From: Flectonema sp. DT1601
Lineage: Eukaryota > Euglenozoa > Diplonemea > Diplonemida > Diplonemidae
DNA length: 64,000 nucleotides
Direction of reading: 5' to 3'
Assembly: GCA_964019425.1 (NCBI GenBank)
Contig: OZ025814.1
Span: forward strand, 882,001-946,000
Made by a program: the position numbers and the translations under genes. A model generated the notes under the pieces. It ran no database searches, was not told where the DNA came from, and saw only the letters and a list, made by a program, of their open reading frames with translations. Numbering within the stretch: the first letter of the stretch is position 1; each line of letters starts with the position of its first letter. Shown here piece after piece: positions 1 through 9,712 of the stretch.

Positions 1-717
1 AAATTAACAGGTCCGCTACCTCCATTTAACCTGATGCCAAAGGTTACTAAGATTTATATTGCAAGTAATCGGGTTTTGGATGATGCTCCTATACCAGATC
101 TTGGTAGTAATCCGGAACTGAAATCATTAACGCTGTACCACAGTAGGTTGAATGGAAATATACCATCTTTTTCAAATCTTGGTAAGTTAGACTCTCTTGA
201 CTTACGGTATAATGCTCTTACTGGTGATTTACCAGAGTTTCCATCTTATAGTATTCTGAAGACTGTCAGAGTTCACAATAATCTCATAAGTAGTTTATCA
301 ATGCATCGTCCTCCTCAAGATAAGTTGAAGTTCCCGTTGTTAACATTATTGGAAGCTCATACTAATTTATTAACCGGAACACTTCCTTGTCACTCGGATG
401 TGTATCCGAGTTTAGCTACCCTTGAGATTGGTTATAACTTTATGACAGGAACACTTCCTTGTTTACACTACTTGGGTGGAATGTCTATTTATAAGGTTAA
501 CTCAAATGACTTTACTGGAACATTACCAGACTCTACTCTTCCAAATGGCGTTGTTGTGTTTGATGTTACTGAAAACAGATTGAGTGGAACCATTCCATCA
601 AAGTTTTTAAATGCGATGTTCACTGCTGAAGTTGTTCGCTTAGGAGAGAATATGTTTAGCGTTTCGAGATGTATTTATAACACCGACAGGTCAGACGGTT
701 ATATATTTATTGGGTGA
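1..717 (+). pseudogene. Partial LRR receptor copy (duplicated segment), C-terminally truncated
   Basis: The reading frame is open from the window edge and encodes plant-type LRRs with repeated GTLP/GTIP motifs. Positions 1-661 match 4604-5264 of the full LRR receptor gene downstream with only about seven base differences by eye, two of them replacements (Ser/Asn and Ser/Leu). Immediately after position 661 the match stops, and the frame runs through about 18 unrelated residues to a stop at 715-717. The copy therefore lacks the discoidin-like insert, the later LRRs and the membrane anchor of the full gene. The 5' end lies outside the window, so it may have its own signal peptide and could still be expressed as a short secreted LRR protein. 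I read it as a recent segmental duplication that was cut at its 3' end. Confidence 0.8.
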
Positions 718-1141
718 GGCATGTGATGAAGATGGTAATGAAATTATTGTAATAGTAACTGCTGATAGCATCCTACTATTCGAATCTGATGCTGTTCTAC
801 TGCGAGCAGAACTTATATCTGATTTACAACACTGCACTTGCGGTATTGACGGATGGGTTAGCGCAACAGGTCTAGTCAGCACTTCAATGAGATTTCACAA
901 AGAAGATTTAGGAACTAAATTCATCAGACTTCTATTCAACCTTTACAGACACATTACAAAAAACACACTAACCTTAACATACACAGAGGATGAGATGGGT
1001 GCTTCTCCTCCTCATAAATCACGTTCTCTACTTCGACATACTTCCCAATCAGTTGAAACTAACAATACGAAAAGAGTCTTTCCCACGAGTGCTGTCACCG
1101 CTGATAGTGATATGTTACAAAACTCTTTAGTAGATAATCAG

Positions 1142-1175
<34 letters not shown>

Positions 1176-1855
1176 CTCCGGAAAGAAGTGGTTCTCCGTA
1201 TTCTCATTTAATAACATCTAGTCCTGGAAAGGTTCAAGGAAGATATTACGGTTTGAAAAATAAAAGTGTTGACGAAGATGGTTCACCCTCCTCACCAGGA
1301 AGAGAAGTAACCGCTCGCATCATTGAATCACAAAATTCTGTTAAAATACGAAAATTAGAAGATACAGTTGAGAATATGTTAACCATGATAAACAATCTCA
1401 AAGGGGAAATGGAAATATTAAAAGAAAACGGAAATCATATGAAAGCGTTGTCTGAAGGACTAATCGCTGATAAACGTGATCATGAGATTAAAAAGATTCT
1501 TATTTGCGATGAATTAGCAATAAATGTCAATGCAATTCACACTCGTCTATTATCATGCGTCCCCAGCACGCTGTTTATAAAAACTGCGAATACGGTGGAG
1601 ACAATTCGTTATCAGGTAACAACTATGAATTTTGATTTAATTTTTATGGATTTTTCACTTGATGGTCCAAACTTACTTTTTGAGCTTCGTCATGGTCAAG
1701 GTTTTAATAATAAAACACCAGTGATATCACTAATAACAAACCCAACACCTCAAGACCGTGACTCGTCTCGATCTGGGGGTTTTAACGGATGTCTTCCAAA
1801 ACCAATTACCACTAACTTGTTAAAACAATTGACAAACAGATTTCTTTGTATGTAG
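662..1855 (+). CDS. 5'-truncated gene: PH-like region, coiled coil and receiver (REC) domain
   Basis: The frame is open from about 644, but there is no ATG until 887. Coding-looking sequence starts right at the junction with the LRR duplicate at 661/662, so the 5' end of this gene has been lost or displaced. The first ~110 residues could be a PH-like beta domain (weak call). A low-complexity region with a Thr run follows, then a predicted coiled coil (KIRKLEDTVENML...). The last ~120 residues look like a CheY-type receiver: acidic pair in ILICDE, phospho-acceptor Asp in IFMDFS, a TPVISLI strand and the Lys of LPKPI. No histidine kinase or output domain is visible. In this family the Asp accepts phosphate in His-Asp relays; the partner here is unknown. 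A TTG at 710 is in frame but is unlikely to be a real start. Confidence 0.65.
1141..1176 (+). repeat. (ACA)n microsatellite inside coding sequence
   Basis: About twelve ACA triplets encode a run of threonines between the PH-like part and the coiled coil of the receiver-domain protein. Confidence 0.9.
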
Positions 1856-1960
1856 GCTGTACTTATAGATGATTTACTTTTGTGGAAGTAAAAAAAATTG
1901 TTTGTTGTTGTTGTTTTTCTAAAAATTCTATTTTCTTCACAGCATCATATCATTGCTATC

Positions 1961-2806
1961 ATGGAGTACGTTGATATGCTTCGCAGCTCCTCGTTCGTAA
2001 ATGAGACTGACGTGTTAATTCAAGACTCTTGGGGTCGTCTTGCTGCCATGAATGACGATTGGACTAATGAGTACATGTTTGTTCATACGTGGACTGGAGT
2101 TATTTACTACGCTTTGAATATCCCGTTGTTGATTTTTAATTTCTTCCCTGCAATCAACCCTCTTGAGAGATGGAAGATTCAGAAGGGAAAATATGAGACT
2201 TTTCCAAATGTCTGTAAGATGATGGTGTATGTTGTTGTTAACCAGACTCTCAGTACTGCTGCTGCTGTAATGACTCAGCCTAGACGTGATATTTCTATTG
2301 AAACAGTTCCCAGCTGTGTTGACTTAGCATGGCAAGTGGTTGCTTGTATGGTTTTATATGATTCTTTCTTTTTCTGTCTTCATTGCATCATGCATACAGA
2401 ATGGGTGTATTATAATATTCATCAGACCCATCACTTGTCAAAGACCTCAATTGGAATAAGTAACGCTTACTTCAACCCTATTGACTACGTTCTTACTGCA
2501 TTCTGTGTTTATATTCCTCCTCTTTTAATTTCAAACCACGTTGTTACTCAAATTGTTTGGTTTTCAGTCTTGGTTTGTGAAACAACCAATGCTCACTGTG
2601 GATACCGTATTCCATTTCTTCCTGATGCACGTGATCACGACTTCCACCACTCTCACTCAAACCACGCAAATGAAAAGTACCGTTTTGTTAACATGGGAAG
2701 CTTCTTTTTGATTTGGGACAGAATCTTGGGAACACGTGACCCGTGTACCAACTGGTGGATTGAGAAAGAGGCTGCTGAGAAGGAAGCTCAGAAGAAAACT
2801 CAGTAG
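1961..2806 (+). CDS. Sterol desaturase / fatty-acid hydroxylase superfamily protein
   Basis: The 281-residue protein starts at the ATG at 1961, 18 nt after a T-rich ..TTCACAG acceptor (AG 1941-1942); the upstream in-frame extension is not needed. It carries the three histidine clusters of the membrane di-iron hydroxylase/desaturase family: HCIMH (residues 141-145), HQTHH (154-158) and HDFHH (226-230). Hydrophobic segments lie around residues 45-65, 85-105, 122-142 and 178-208. Family members act in the ER on C-4 methyl sterols, C-5 sterols or fatty acyl chains; the substrate cannot be told from sequence alone. The Lys/Glu-rich tail is probably cytosolic. Length is normal for the family. Confidence 0.85.
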   Translation: MEYVDMLRSSSFVNETDVLIQDSWGRLAAMNDDWTNEYMFVHTWTGVIYYALNIPLLIFNFFPAINPLERWKIQKGKYETFPNVCKMMVYVVVNQTLSTAAAVMTQPRRDISIETVPSCVDLAWQVVACMVLYDSFFFCLHCIMHTEWVYYNIHQTHHLSKTSIGISNAYFNPIDYVLTAFCVYIPPLLISNHVVTQIVWFSVLVCETTNAHCGYRIPFLPDARDHDFHHSHSNHANEKYRFVNMGSFFLIWDRILGTRDPCTNWWIEKEAAEKEAQKKTQ

Positions 2807-4054
2807 AGATTCCCGTTGTCTCTTTGCCTCTTCGATTCTAAAAAAGATTATTAGGAGAGACAAAAAAAAAAAGAAAACACAATAAAAATATGAACACGAA
2901 AAAGGAAAAATAAAAATAGTTCGAAGGAATCCTTAAAGATACCTTCAAAACGACTACTCGTTGTAATGAAAAAGCGGTGTTGTGTTATTAAGCTCCAACT
3001 ACACATTTGCTCTTTTTTCTTTTTTACCACCCCCCGACCTTTGTTTTTTCTTGCACGACATATCATCCACACCCTTGGATAGATATGGTGATCAAAATCA
3101 TTTTTTGACGCTCGTTGAAATATTTTGTTCAAAGCCTTAACCTTATTGTAAAAATACAATTCTACATCTGAATGTTTTTATTTCTGTTGCTCGAGTCTCT
3201 TTTGAGATGTAGTCGTACTCAGAAATGTAGGTTAATTTTTTTTCATCCCCGTTTTTTTTTTTTTTTTTTTTTCTTAGAACGAATAAAGGAGCAAAGTTAG
3301 TTGCAAGTTTAAAAAAAAAAAATCAAAGAAAGAAAGAAAGAAAAAAAAACCATTCAAATTAATCCTTTTTATTTTGTTGATCGCAGAAAGTAATACTGAC
3401 GCGCAGGGACAAAGATAATGTTGGCCTGATATTTATTGCAATCTTAATCTGAATTGATTTCTTCTCCGACTTCGTCAGTGTAAAAAAACTTTTTTAGAAA
3501 AAGTAGATTCTGCTATTTTTGTAACAGGTTTCATCTTATCTTTTTTTTTTGTTCCCTGTGCTGTATACAAAGCTTCTTTTCCGGGGTAACCGTCCTTGGT
3601 CTTGAAGGTCAGTAGCTTTCAACAAAACGTTGTTCCCCAACCTTTTTTTTTTTTTTTTTGGGAGGTCTTTTGTATCTGTAAGCGACTATGCGGATTTTTT
3701 CTTTTTTTGCTGGTCGCTATCAGCGCGCCGTTTAGTTCACACAGCGGTGTTGCTGCATTGTGTCGTTGTCTCAGTGTTATGTGAGAGACTTTTTGTTATT
3801 CACATGTCTTATCAATTTGGTTCAAAGCTTCTCAGTGAATAAAAAAAAAACCGCATCCGTACGATTGGTGTTCTCTGCCTACTTGTTTGCTAAAAGTTTT
3901 AAGTAAACACAACATTTAGTGTTGTTAATCTCTTTATTAAATTCCCAGTAGTAATAAAATGACTGTGGAGATGTTCTTTTGTCTTGATCATACTGTACTG
4001 TGGTGAATTAGTTTTCATATTTAAAAAAACCAATCAGGTCTTAAAAAAAGATGA
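2807..4054. other. Intergenic region, no gene seen
   Basis: AT-rich sequence with long T tracts (for example 3250-3271 and 3642-3659) and A tracts. It presumably holds the 3' UTR/poly-A region of the hydroxylase gene and the trans-splicing pyrimidine tracts of the LRR gene. Short open frames here are low-complexity and not convincing. Confidence 0.6.
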
Positions 4055-7000
4055 ATGCAGCTCCTCACAGTAATTATAGCTCTTGTGTTCTCTCCATGTA
4101 CAACAAACGAAGCGAAAGCTCTACGGGAGTTATACACTAAGACTTTTGACAAACACAAGAATTCAGCAGGCAACTACGACAGAGGTTGGAAGCGATACAG
4201 AGACTGGATGAGTGGAGACCCCTGTGGTGATGGAACAGCAAATGGAAGATGGGAAGGAGTGACTTGTGTTGGATGCCCAGCATGTAGAATAACTGAATTA
4301 TCTCTTTATAATAATGGACTTAGAGGATCTTACACTTCATCAATGTTCTCACCTCTAACAGAACTCAGAGTACTACACCTACGGGCTAATTCAGTTACCG
4401 GAACCTTTCCTTCGGGAGTCTTACCACTGATGACTAAATTAACACATTTACATTTAGGTGATTCACTGACAGGTACGTTACCCGATTGGACTAATTCGAA
4501 GAAAACTCTTCAAGTTATTCATATGTCTGGACCTTTCTCAGGTAATTTAAAACCCAACTACTTGGACTTACCTCAGGCTACTGACGTTCGATTTTGGGCA
4601 ACAAAATTAACAGGTCCGCTACCTCCATTTAACCTGATGCCAAAGGTTACTAAGATTTATATTGCAAGTAATCGGGTTTTGGATGATGCTCCTATACCAG
4701 ATCTTGGTAGTAATCCGGAACTGAAATCATTAACGCTGTACCACAGTAGGTTGAATGGAAATATACCATCTTTTTCAAATCTTGGTAAGTTAGACTCTCT
4801 TGACTTACGGTATAATGCTCTTACTGGTGATTTACCAGAGTTTCCATCTTATAATATTCTGAAGACTGTCAGAGTTCACAATAATCTCATAAGTAGTTTA
4901 TCAATGCATCGTCCTCCTCAAGATAAGTTGAAGTTCCCGTTGTTAACATTATTGGAAGCTCATACTAATTTATTAACCGGAACACTTCCTTGTCACTTGG
5001 ATGTGTATCCGAGTTTAGCTACCCTTGAGATTGGTTATAACTTTATGACAGGAACACTTCCTTGTTTACACTACTTGGGTGGAATGTCTATTTATAAAGT
5101 TAACTCAAATGATTTTACTGGAACATTACCAGACTCTACTCTTCCGAATGGTGTAGTTGTGTTTGATGTTACTGAAAACAGATTGAGTGGAACCATTCCA
5201 TCAAAGTTTTTAAATGCGATGTTCACTGCTGAAGTTGTTCGCTTAGGAGAGAATATGTTTAGCGGAACTCTTCCTGATTTACAGATTCCTGGATTGAAAG
5301 AGTTTCATGCCCAACGTAATGGTGAATGGATAAAGAGAATTCCTATTGTAAAACACTCCAATCCAACTGTTGCTGCGGAGTTTACAAATCTAGCAATGGA
5401 TAATAATCCGTCAACAATGTATGAATGTATTCACAAGTCTGCCGAATGTAGTAAATTCATATTTGATTTTGGTGAAGAAGTCCTACTAGACGCAGTTACA
5501 ATCACCCGACCAAATGAATCACCCTCTGGTGACAAATCAAGGACTAGCAATGGTTCTGTTGTTGAACTTCGTTTTTATCATTCATCATTCGGAGATACTT
5601 ACCAACAAGTAAGTCACGAACTATCTGCTGTCTGGGCTAAAGATGATTGGGTTCGTAATGTACCCGGATCAACACTCATATTCACTAGAAATGATAAGTA
5701 CAGTGATTACTTCACACGTTGGAAGTCATACTCAAATACCCCAACTCGCTATTACAGACTTGATCTGAGAGCTTGTCAAAGTACTGTTGGAGGCAGGTGT
5801 AAAATTCCTGAAATTAATTTTTACACATCAAACAGATTATCTGGAACTATCCCTGTTCTTTTTAACGTTCCTGGTTTGAAAAGTCTTCACTTATACGGCA
5901 ACAACCTAACAGGTAATCTACCTAACTTCTACTCCAGCAGAGATCTTTGGGAAGGTGGTGAAATACGACTGGCTGACAATCGACTTGAAAATGGAGGTGG
6001 GTTGTGTCCTTATCTGGGGAAGGTTTCATTACTAGACTTGTCGAATAACGAGCTGACTGGGAAATTACCCGACTTGGATTGTATGAATCTAGTTAAGACA
6101 ATTAACTTAGCAGGGAATACCTACTCGGGTACCATATCAGAAGGTTTGCGTAGCAACAATTTGGAAGCACTTCTTCTTAATGAAAACGGTTGTTGTTTGG
6201 GATATAAATGGCTTCGGAAGCATTTACGCACGCATAGCAGTGCGTCTTCCTATCACATACCGACTTGTGATCGGTGTGTTGAAAATGGAATTGAAGGGAA
6301 GCTTCCAAAATGGTCTTCTATCCCCAACTTAAAGTGGCTAGACTTAGATAACAATCGAATGTCAGGTGTCATAGAGGATTCTGTGTCATATCTACGGTAT
6401 TTAGAATGGTTTAAGATAAGACGTAATCTCCTTGTTGGAACGCTTCCTATTTATCAAATAGCAGTAACAGGATCTAGTAAGGAATCATGTAGTAACACTG
6501 GATGGTATTTATCTGATAATTATTTATATGGTGAGGTTGTTAACACGTCTGTTGTTGAGTTTCCATTCAACACTAGAAAGTGTAATGCAGGAGGGTCAAC
6601 GTACAACTGTCGTTGTGGAAGATACAACCATTATAATGATGGTCGTAAGATTTATGATCTTTTGTTTAGTGAGAACTTTCTTTTTGGAACTCTTCCAAAA
6701 CAGACTTCACTCGCTCAAGGAAACGTCGAAGTTAAAGAAAACTGTTGGAGTTGTCCGTCTCGGATAATGCCAAGCTATACAACAGACTGTAGTGTGTCTC
6801 AGCAAACTTGTTTAAATCCACCTGCTCTAGCGAGACTCACGCGTGATTACGAAGTTCCAAAACCATTCTACAGAGGACCTCCAGACTGTAATGGCAAGAA
6901 TATCTCTGACGAGTATAGATGTCAATCTGTTCTTCAGATATTAAATGTATCCATACCAGAGTCAGCAGTTCGTACAGCAGGTCAGGTATATATTAATATT

Positions 7001-8308
7001 AGAGAAAAGATTAACGACACTGATAAGAAGATACTTCCTTATTTTGGACCAGGAATAGTTTTTTCACCCAATAATAGTCTTTCAAGAAACCCCTACGGCT
7101 ATGGATCAGTTCAGTTTTTCCAACCATTAAAAGATTACATATTTAGTACTATACATTCTCTCGATAATCAGAATTTATTTTGCTTTAATCCGCTGAAACA
7201 AACGGTAATGCGGTCTTTGGATATTGATTTTGCTTATCTAAATCCTTATGTTGACTTACCTACATCTGTTGTATTACAATTTATAAGGAATGGTGTTTAT
7301 GATATCTTTCGAAATGAGACTATTGAGGTAACGCTACCGACTGATTTACTGCTCACGCCGTTTGGATATGAGGGAGGATTGGCTACTGTTTTTTTTGATA
7401 TTTATCCAGAACCTGGTGTTATTAAGTTTTCACCTGAGAATACGACAATACCAGAGCAAACCATCCGAGAGGGAATTGAAATAGAAGTGACACTTGATGA
7501 AGGAGAAACCTTTTCATGTAATACCAACTGCCAGTACTTTATAACAAGTCAAGGCGTTCAAGGTACCATCACTAACCCGAGAGATGGTAGAGGAGGTCAT
7601 CGGGAATGTGGTTGGAATTGTATTGAAAAACATCATCAAACTGAAATATCGTTTAACTGTTCAGCAGAACCAGGTGGATCACTAATGTTGGGTATTAGAA
7701 CAAGTGATTATCATATTCCAACAGGTCAGTCGGAAGTATTGGAAATAGTATTCTCAAAAGGATGTATTAAAAGTGGTCTTCCTCCAAAAGGAAACAATTC
7801 CGTCATCGTTACTATCGTTGGATTTGATTTACCAACAGAGACAATAACTTCAACATTTCACTATACTCGAACACCAACTGATACTTTCCCAGTCACTCCA
7901 ACAGCTACTGTTACTTTATCAATGACAGAGTCAGTTTCTGTTACCCAAACTGGGTTACCGCTCTGCTCATATTTTGGAGGTTTTCGCTCATCAATTTTCT
8001 GTGGTGAGTCTGGTGGAGGAGGAGCGACTTCATTCTTCTTATTCCCAATATTTATTGTGTTGTTAATAGCTTTATTTATTTATGTCTTATCTGGAAAACC
8101 GAAACTCCACATCGACTGCGCTATAGAAGACGTTGATGTTGAGGTTGGTGTTGTTCCAGAGGCAGTTCATCCTCTTAAAAAACCTCCTCTTAATCCAACG
8201 TTTTTAGGGTCTGATCGAATAACTGTGAGAGCCAGTCATCCAGGTTCGACAGTATTACAGAAACCTCTTGCTCATCCTTATCAACAAGTTGAGGAACCAG
8301 CTTTGTAG
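4055..8308 (+). CDS. LRR receptor-like type I membrane protein with discoidin-like insert
   Basis: The 1,417-residue protein begins with a signal-peptide-like segment (LLTVIIALVF). A plant-type LRR cap follows (GDPCGDG...WEGVTC), then many LRRs of the N-x-L-x-G-x-(L/I)-P type. Around residues 440-590 the LRRs are interrupted by a beta-rich block (NNPSTMYEC...FIFDFGEEVLLDAVTI) that resembles an F5/8-type C (discoidin) fold. More LRRs follow, then a Cys-rich region, a Ser/Thr-rich stalk (TVTLSMTESVSVTQ) typical of O-glycosylated protist surface proteins, and a transmembrane helix near residues 1326-1346. The cytoplasmic tail is about 70 residues with no kinase. A role in surface recognition or adhesion is inferred. 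Part of the gene (4604-5264) is duplicated at 1-661. No intron is needed. Confidence 0.85.
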   Translation: MQLLTVIIALVFSPCTTNEAKALRELYTKTFDKHKNSAGNYDRGWKRYRDWMSGDPCGDGTANGRWEGVTCVGCPACRITELSLYNNGLRGSYTSSMFSPLTELRVLHLRANSVTGTFPSGVLPLMTKLTHLHLGDSLTGTLPDWTNSKKTLQVIHMSGPFSGNLKPNYLDLPQATDVRFWATKLTGPLPPFNLMPKVTKIYIASNRVLDDAPIPDLGSNPELKSLTLYHSRLNGNIPSFSNLGKLDSLDLRYNALTGDLPEFPSYNILKTVRVHNNLISSLSMHRPPQDKLKFPLLTLLEAHTNLLTGTLPCHLDVYPSLATLEIGYNFMTGTLPCLHYLGGMSIYKVNSNDFTGTLPDSTLPNGVVVFDVTENRLSGTIPSKFLNAMFTAEVVRLGENMFSGTLPDLQIPGLKEFHAQRNGEWIKRIPIVKHSNPTVAAEFTNLAMDNNPSTMYECIHKSAECSKFIFDFGEEVLLDAVTITRPNESPSGDKSRTSNGSVVELRFYHSSFGDTYQQVSHELSAVWAKDDWVRNVPGSTLIFTRNDKYSDYFTRWKSYSNTPTRYYRLDLRACQSTVGGRCKIPEINFYTSNRLSGTIPVLFNVPGLKSLHLYGNNLTGNLPNFYSSRDLWEGGEIRLADNRLENGGGLCPYLGKVSLLDLSNNELTGKLPDLDCMNLVKTINLAGNTYSGTISEGLRSNNLEALLLNENGCCLGYKWLRKHLRTHSSASSYHIPTCDRCVENGIEGKLPKWSSIPNLKWLDLDNNRMSGVIEDSVSYLRYLEWFKIRRNLLVGTLPIYQIAVTGSSKESCSNTGWYLSDNYLYGEVVNTSVVEFPFNTRKCNAGGSTYNCRCGRYNHYNDGRKIYDLLFSENFLFGTLPKQTSLAQGNVEVKENCWSCPSRIMPSYTTDCSVSQQTCLNPPALARLTRDYEVPKPFYRGPPDCNGKNISDEYRCQSVLQILNVSIPESAVRTAGQVYINIREKINDTDKKILPYFGPGIVFSPNNSLSRNPYGYGSVQFFQPLKDYIFSTIHSLDNQNLFCFNPLKQTVMRSLDIDFAYLNPYVDLPTSVVLQFIRNGVYDIFRNETIEVTLPTDLLLTPFGYEGGLATVFFDIYPEPGVIKFSPENTTIPEQTIREGIEIEVTLDEGETFSCNTNCQYFITSQGVQGTITNPRDGRGGHRECGWNCIEKHHQTEISFNCSAEPGGSLMLGIRTSDYHIPTGQSEVLEIVFSKGCIKSGLPPKGNNSVIVTIVGFDLPTETITSTFHYTRTPTDTFPVTPTATVTLSMTESVSVTQTGLPLCSYFGGFRSSIFCGESGGGGATSFFLFPIFIVLLIALFIYVLSGKPKLHIDCAIEDVDVEVGVVPEAVHPLKKPPLNPTFLGSDRITVRASHPGSTVLQKPLAHPYQQVEEPAL

Positions 8309-9712
8309 TATCGAAAGATGGAATCTGTTTTTATTATGTTTAGTTAGTATTGATGTTCTTTAACGAAGTTTATTCTAAAAAAAATAGTATTCGAGCTATC
8401 CCCTCTTCGTCTTCCTTTGTTGGATTTGACTAAAAGTGATGTTCTGATTCTTCTGGTCAATTTCTTTTTTGTACCTACAAACCCATAATTCGGTTACCTA
8501 GTCCTTCATTAGGATTTTGTACCGTGTGCGAACAAACAAAGCAAAAGTATGAGTAAAAAAGTAATGACTAGATTCGACAACATTTTCTGGTCAATAAGCC
8601 AGCTTTTTTGTTTTATTTTTTTCTAAAAAGTACCTTTTTTTCTTTGATTAACAACTACAAATATTTCTTTTCAGTCGAGTACTTGATATTAATACCTAAA
8701 TGTATGTTACACCCCTTCCTTCGTCTTCATTTATTTGGATTTGATAAAGCGATGCTGCGATACCTGTCTCAGGCATCCGTTAGTCGAAGTAGATGAATGT
8801 GGCGGTTGATTTCTTTGACTTGTTTCTCTTTAATGAGCTAACAGATTTCTGTGGTGTGCTTAACTCACGATGTTTGCGTCTATGTCCTCTGTTTGTTCAA
8901 ACTGCTTAGTTTTACTGTGAAAGTATTCATATTGATGACAAGTAAAATGTCAACACTTGACCTTCTGTTGAGCTGCGATCTTTATTTATTTTCTGTTTTT
9001 CGTTTTTATCATTTCTACTCCTGTTGTCGTTATTGTTGTTCATCTCGCGCTTCTTATAAATTAAAATAGATAAAAAGAATTATAGAAATAGCATTTTAGG
9101 TACAACACCCTTTATAATGATACTTAAATTGGTAATTTGTTAACAAGATATATATAGTCTGAAGGCTTCTTCTATTTTCGATTCTGTTTTCTCTTCACGT
9201 CTGGTGTTGTATTTCAGAAATCGAAACATTTTTTCTAAAACCCTATCTGACATTTTTAAAAAAAAAAAAAAAAAAAAAATTATTTTTTGAAACTAACAAG
9301 CGATCTTCTCGTTCTCTATTCCCCAATGGCTCTCTTGCCGTAATTATCACACATAAATGACGTAAATAGGGCTAAAAAAAAAAGTTCCATTTCGGAGAAA
9401 GGCGACACGATAAAAGTTATAATATTACAATAGTGATTGCCGTTAAGAGTAGCATCGCCAAAAAAAAAAAACAAAAAACAAAAAAATTTTAAAAAATCGT
9501 GTGCATTTGTTTTTCTTTCCATTTCTTTTTATTTGTTTATGTCTTCACGTTAAGTTAATGTGTTGGTTTGTGTTAGTGAGGGAAGATAAATTGGTAAACA
9601 TTATTTCTCAGGTACAAACGACTCTACATCGATCAAAGCTATTTAACATAATCATGTGTGTGAATCTTTCATATTTTTTTAAAATTAAAATCTTGTTGTT
9701 CTCATCAGTAAA
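8309..9712. other. Intergenic region upstream of the propeller gene
   Basis: AT-rich sequence with poly-A/T tracts and no convincing gene. It contains one copy of a dispersed repeat (8567-8706) and the left end of the large tandem duplication (about 9573). The sequence ends in a TTCTCATCAG acceptor (AG 9707-9708), five bases before the next start codon. Confidence 0.6.
8567..8706 (+). repeat. Dispersed intergenic repeat, copy 1
   Basis: This segment shares an ordered series of blocks with 46425-46578: AGATTCGACAAC, TTCTGGTCAATAAG, CTTTGATTAACAACTACAAA and GATATTAATACCTAAA. The A/T tracts between the blocks vary in length. The family is unknown and neither copy encodes protein. Confidence 0.65.
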
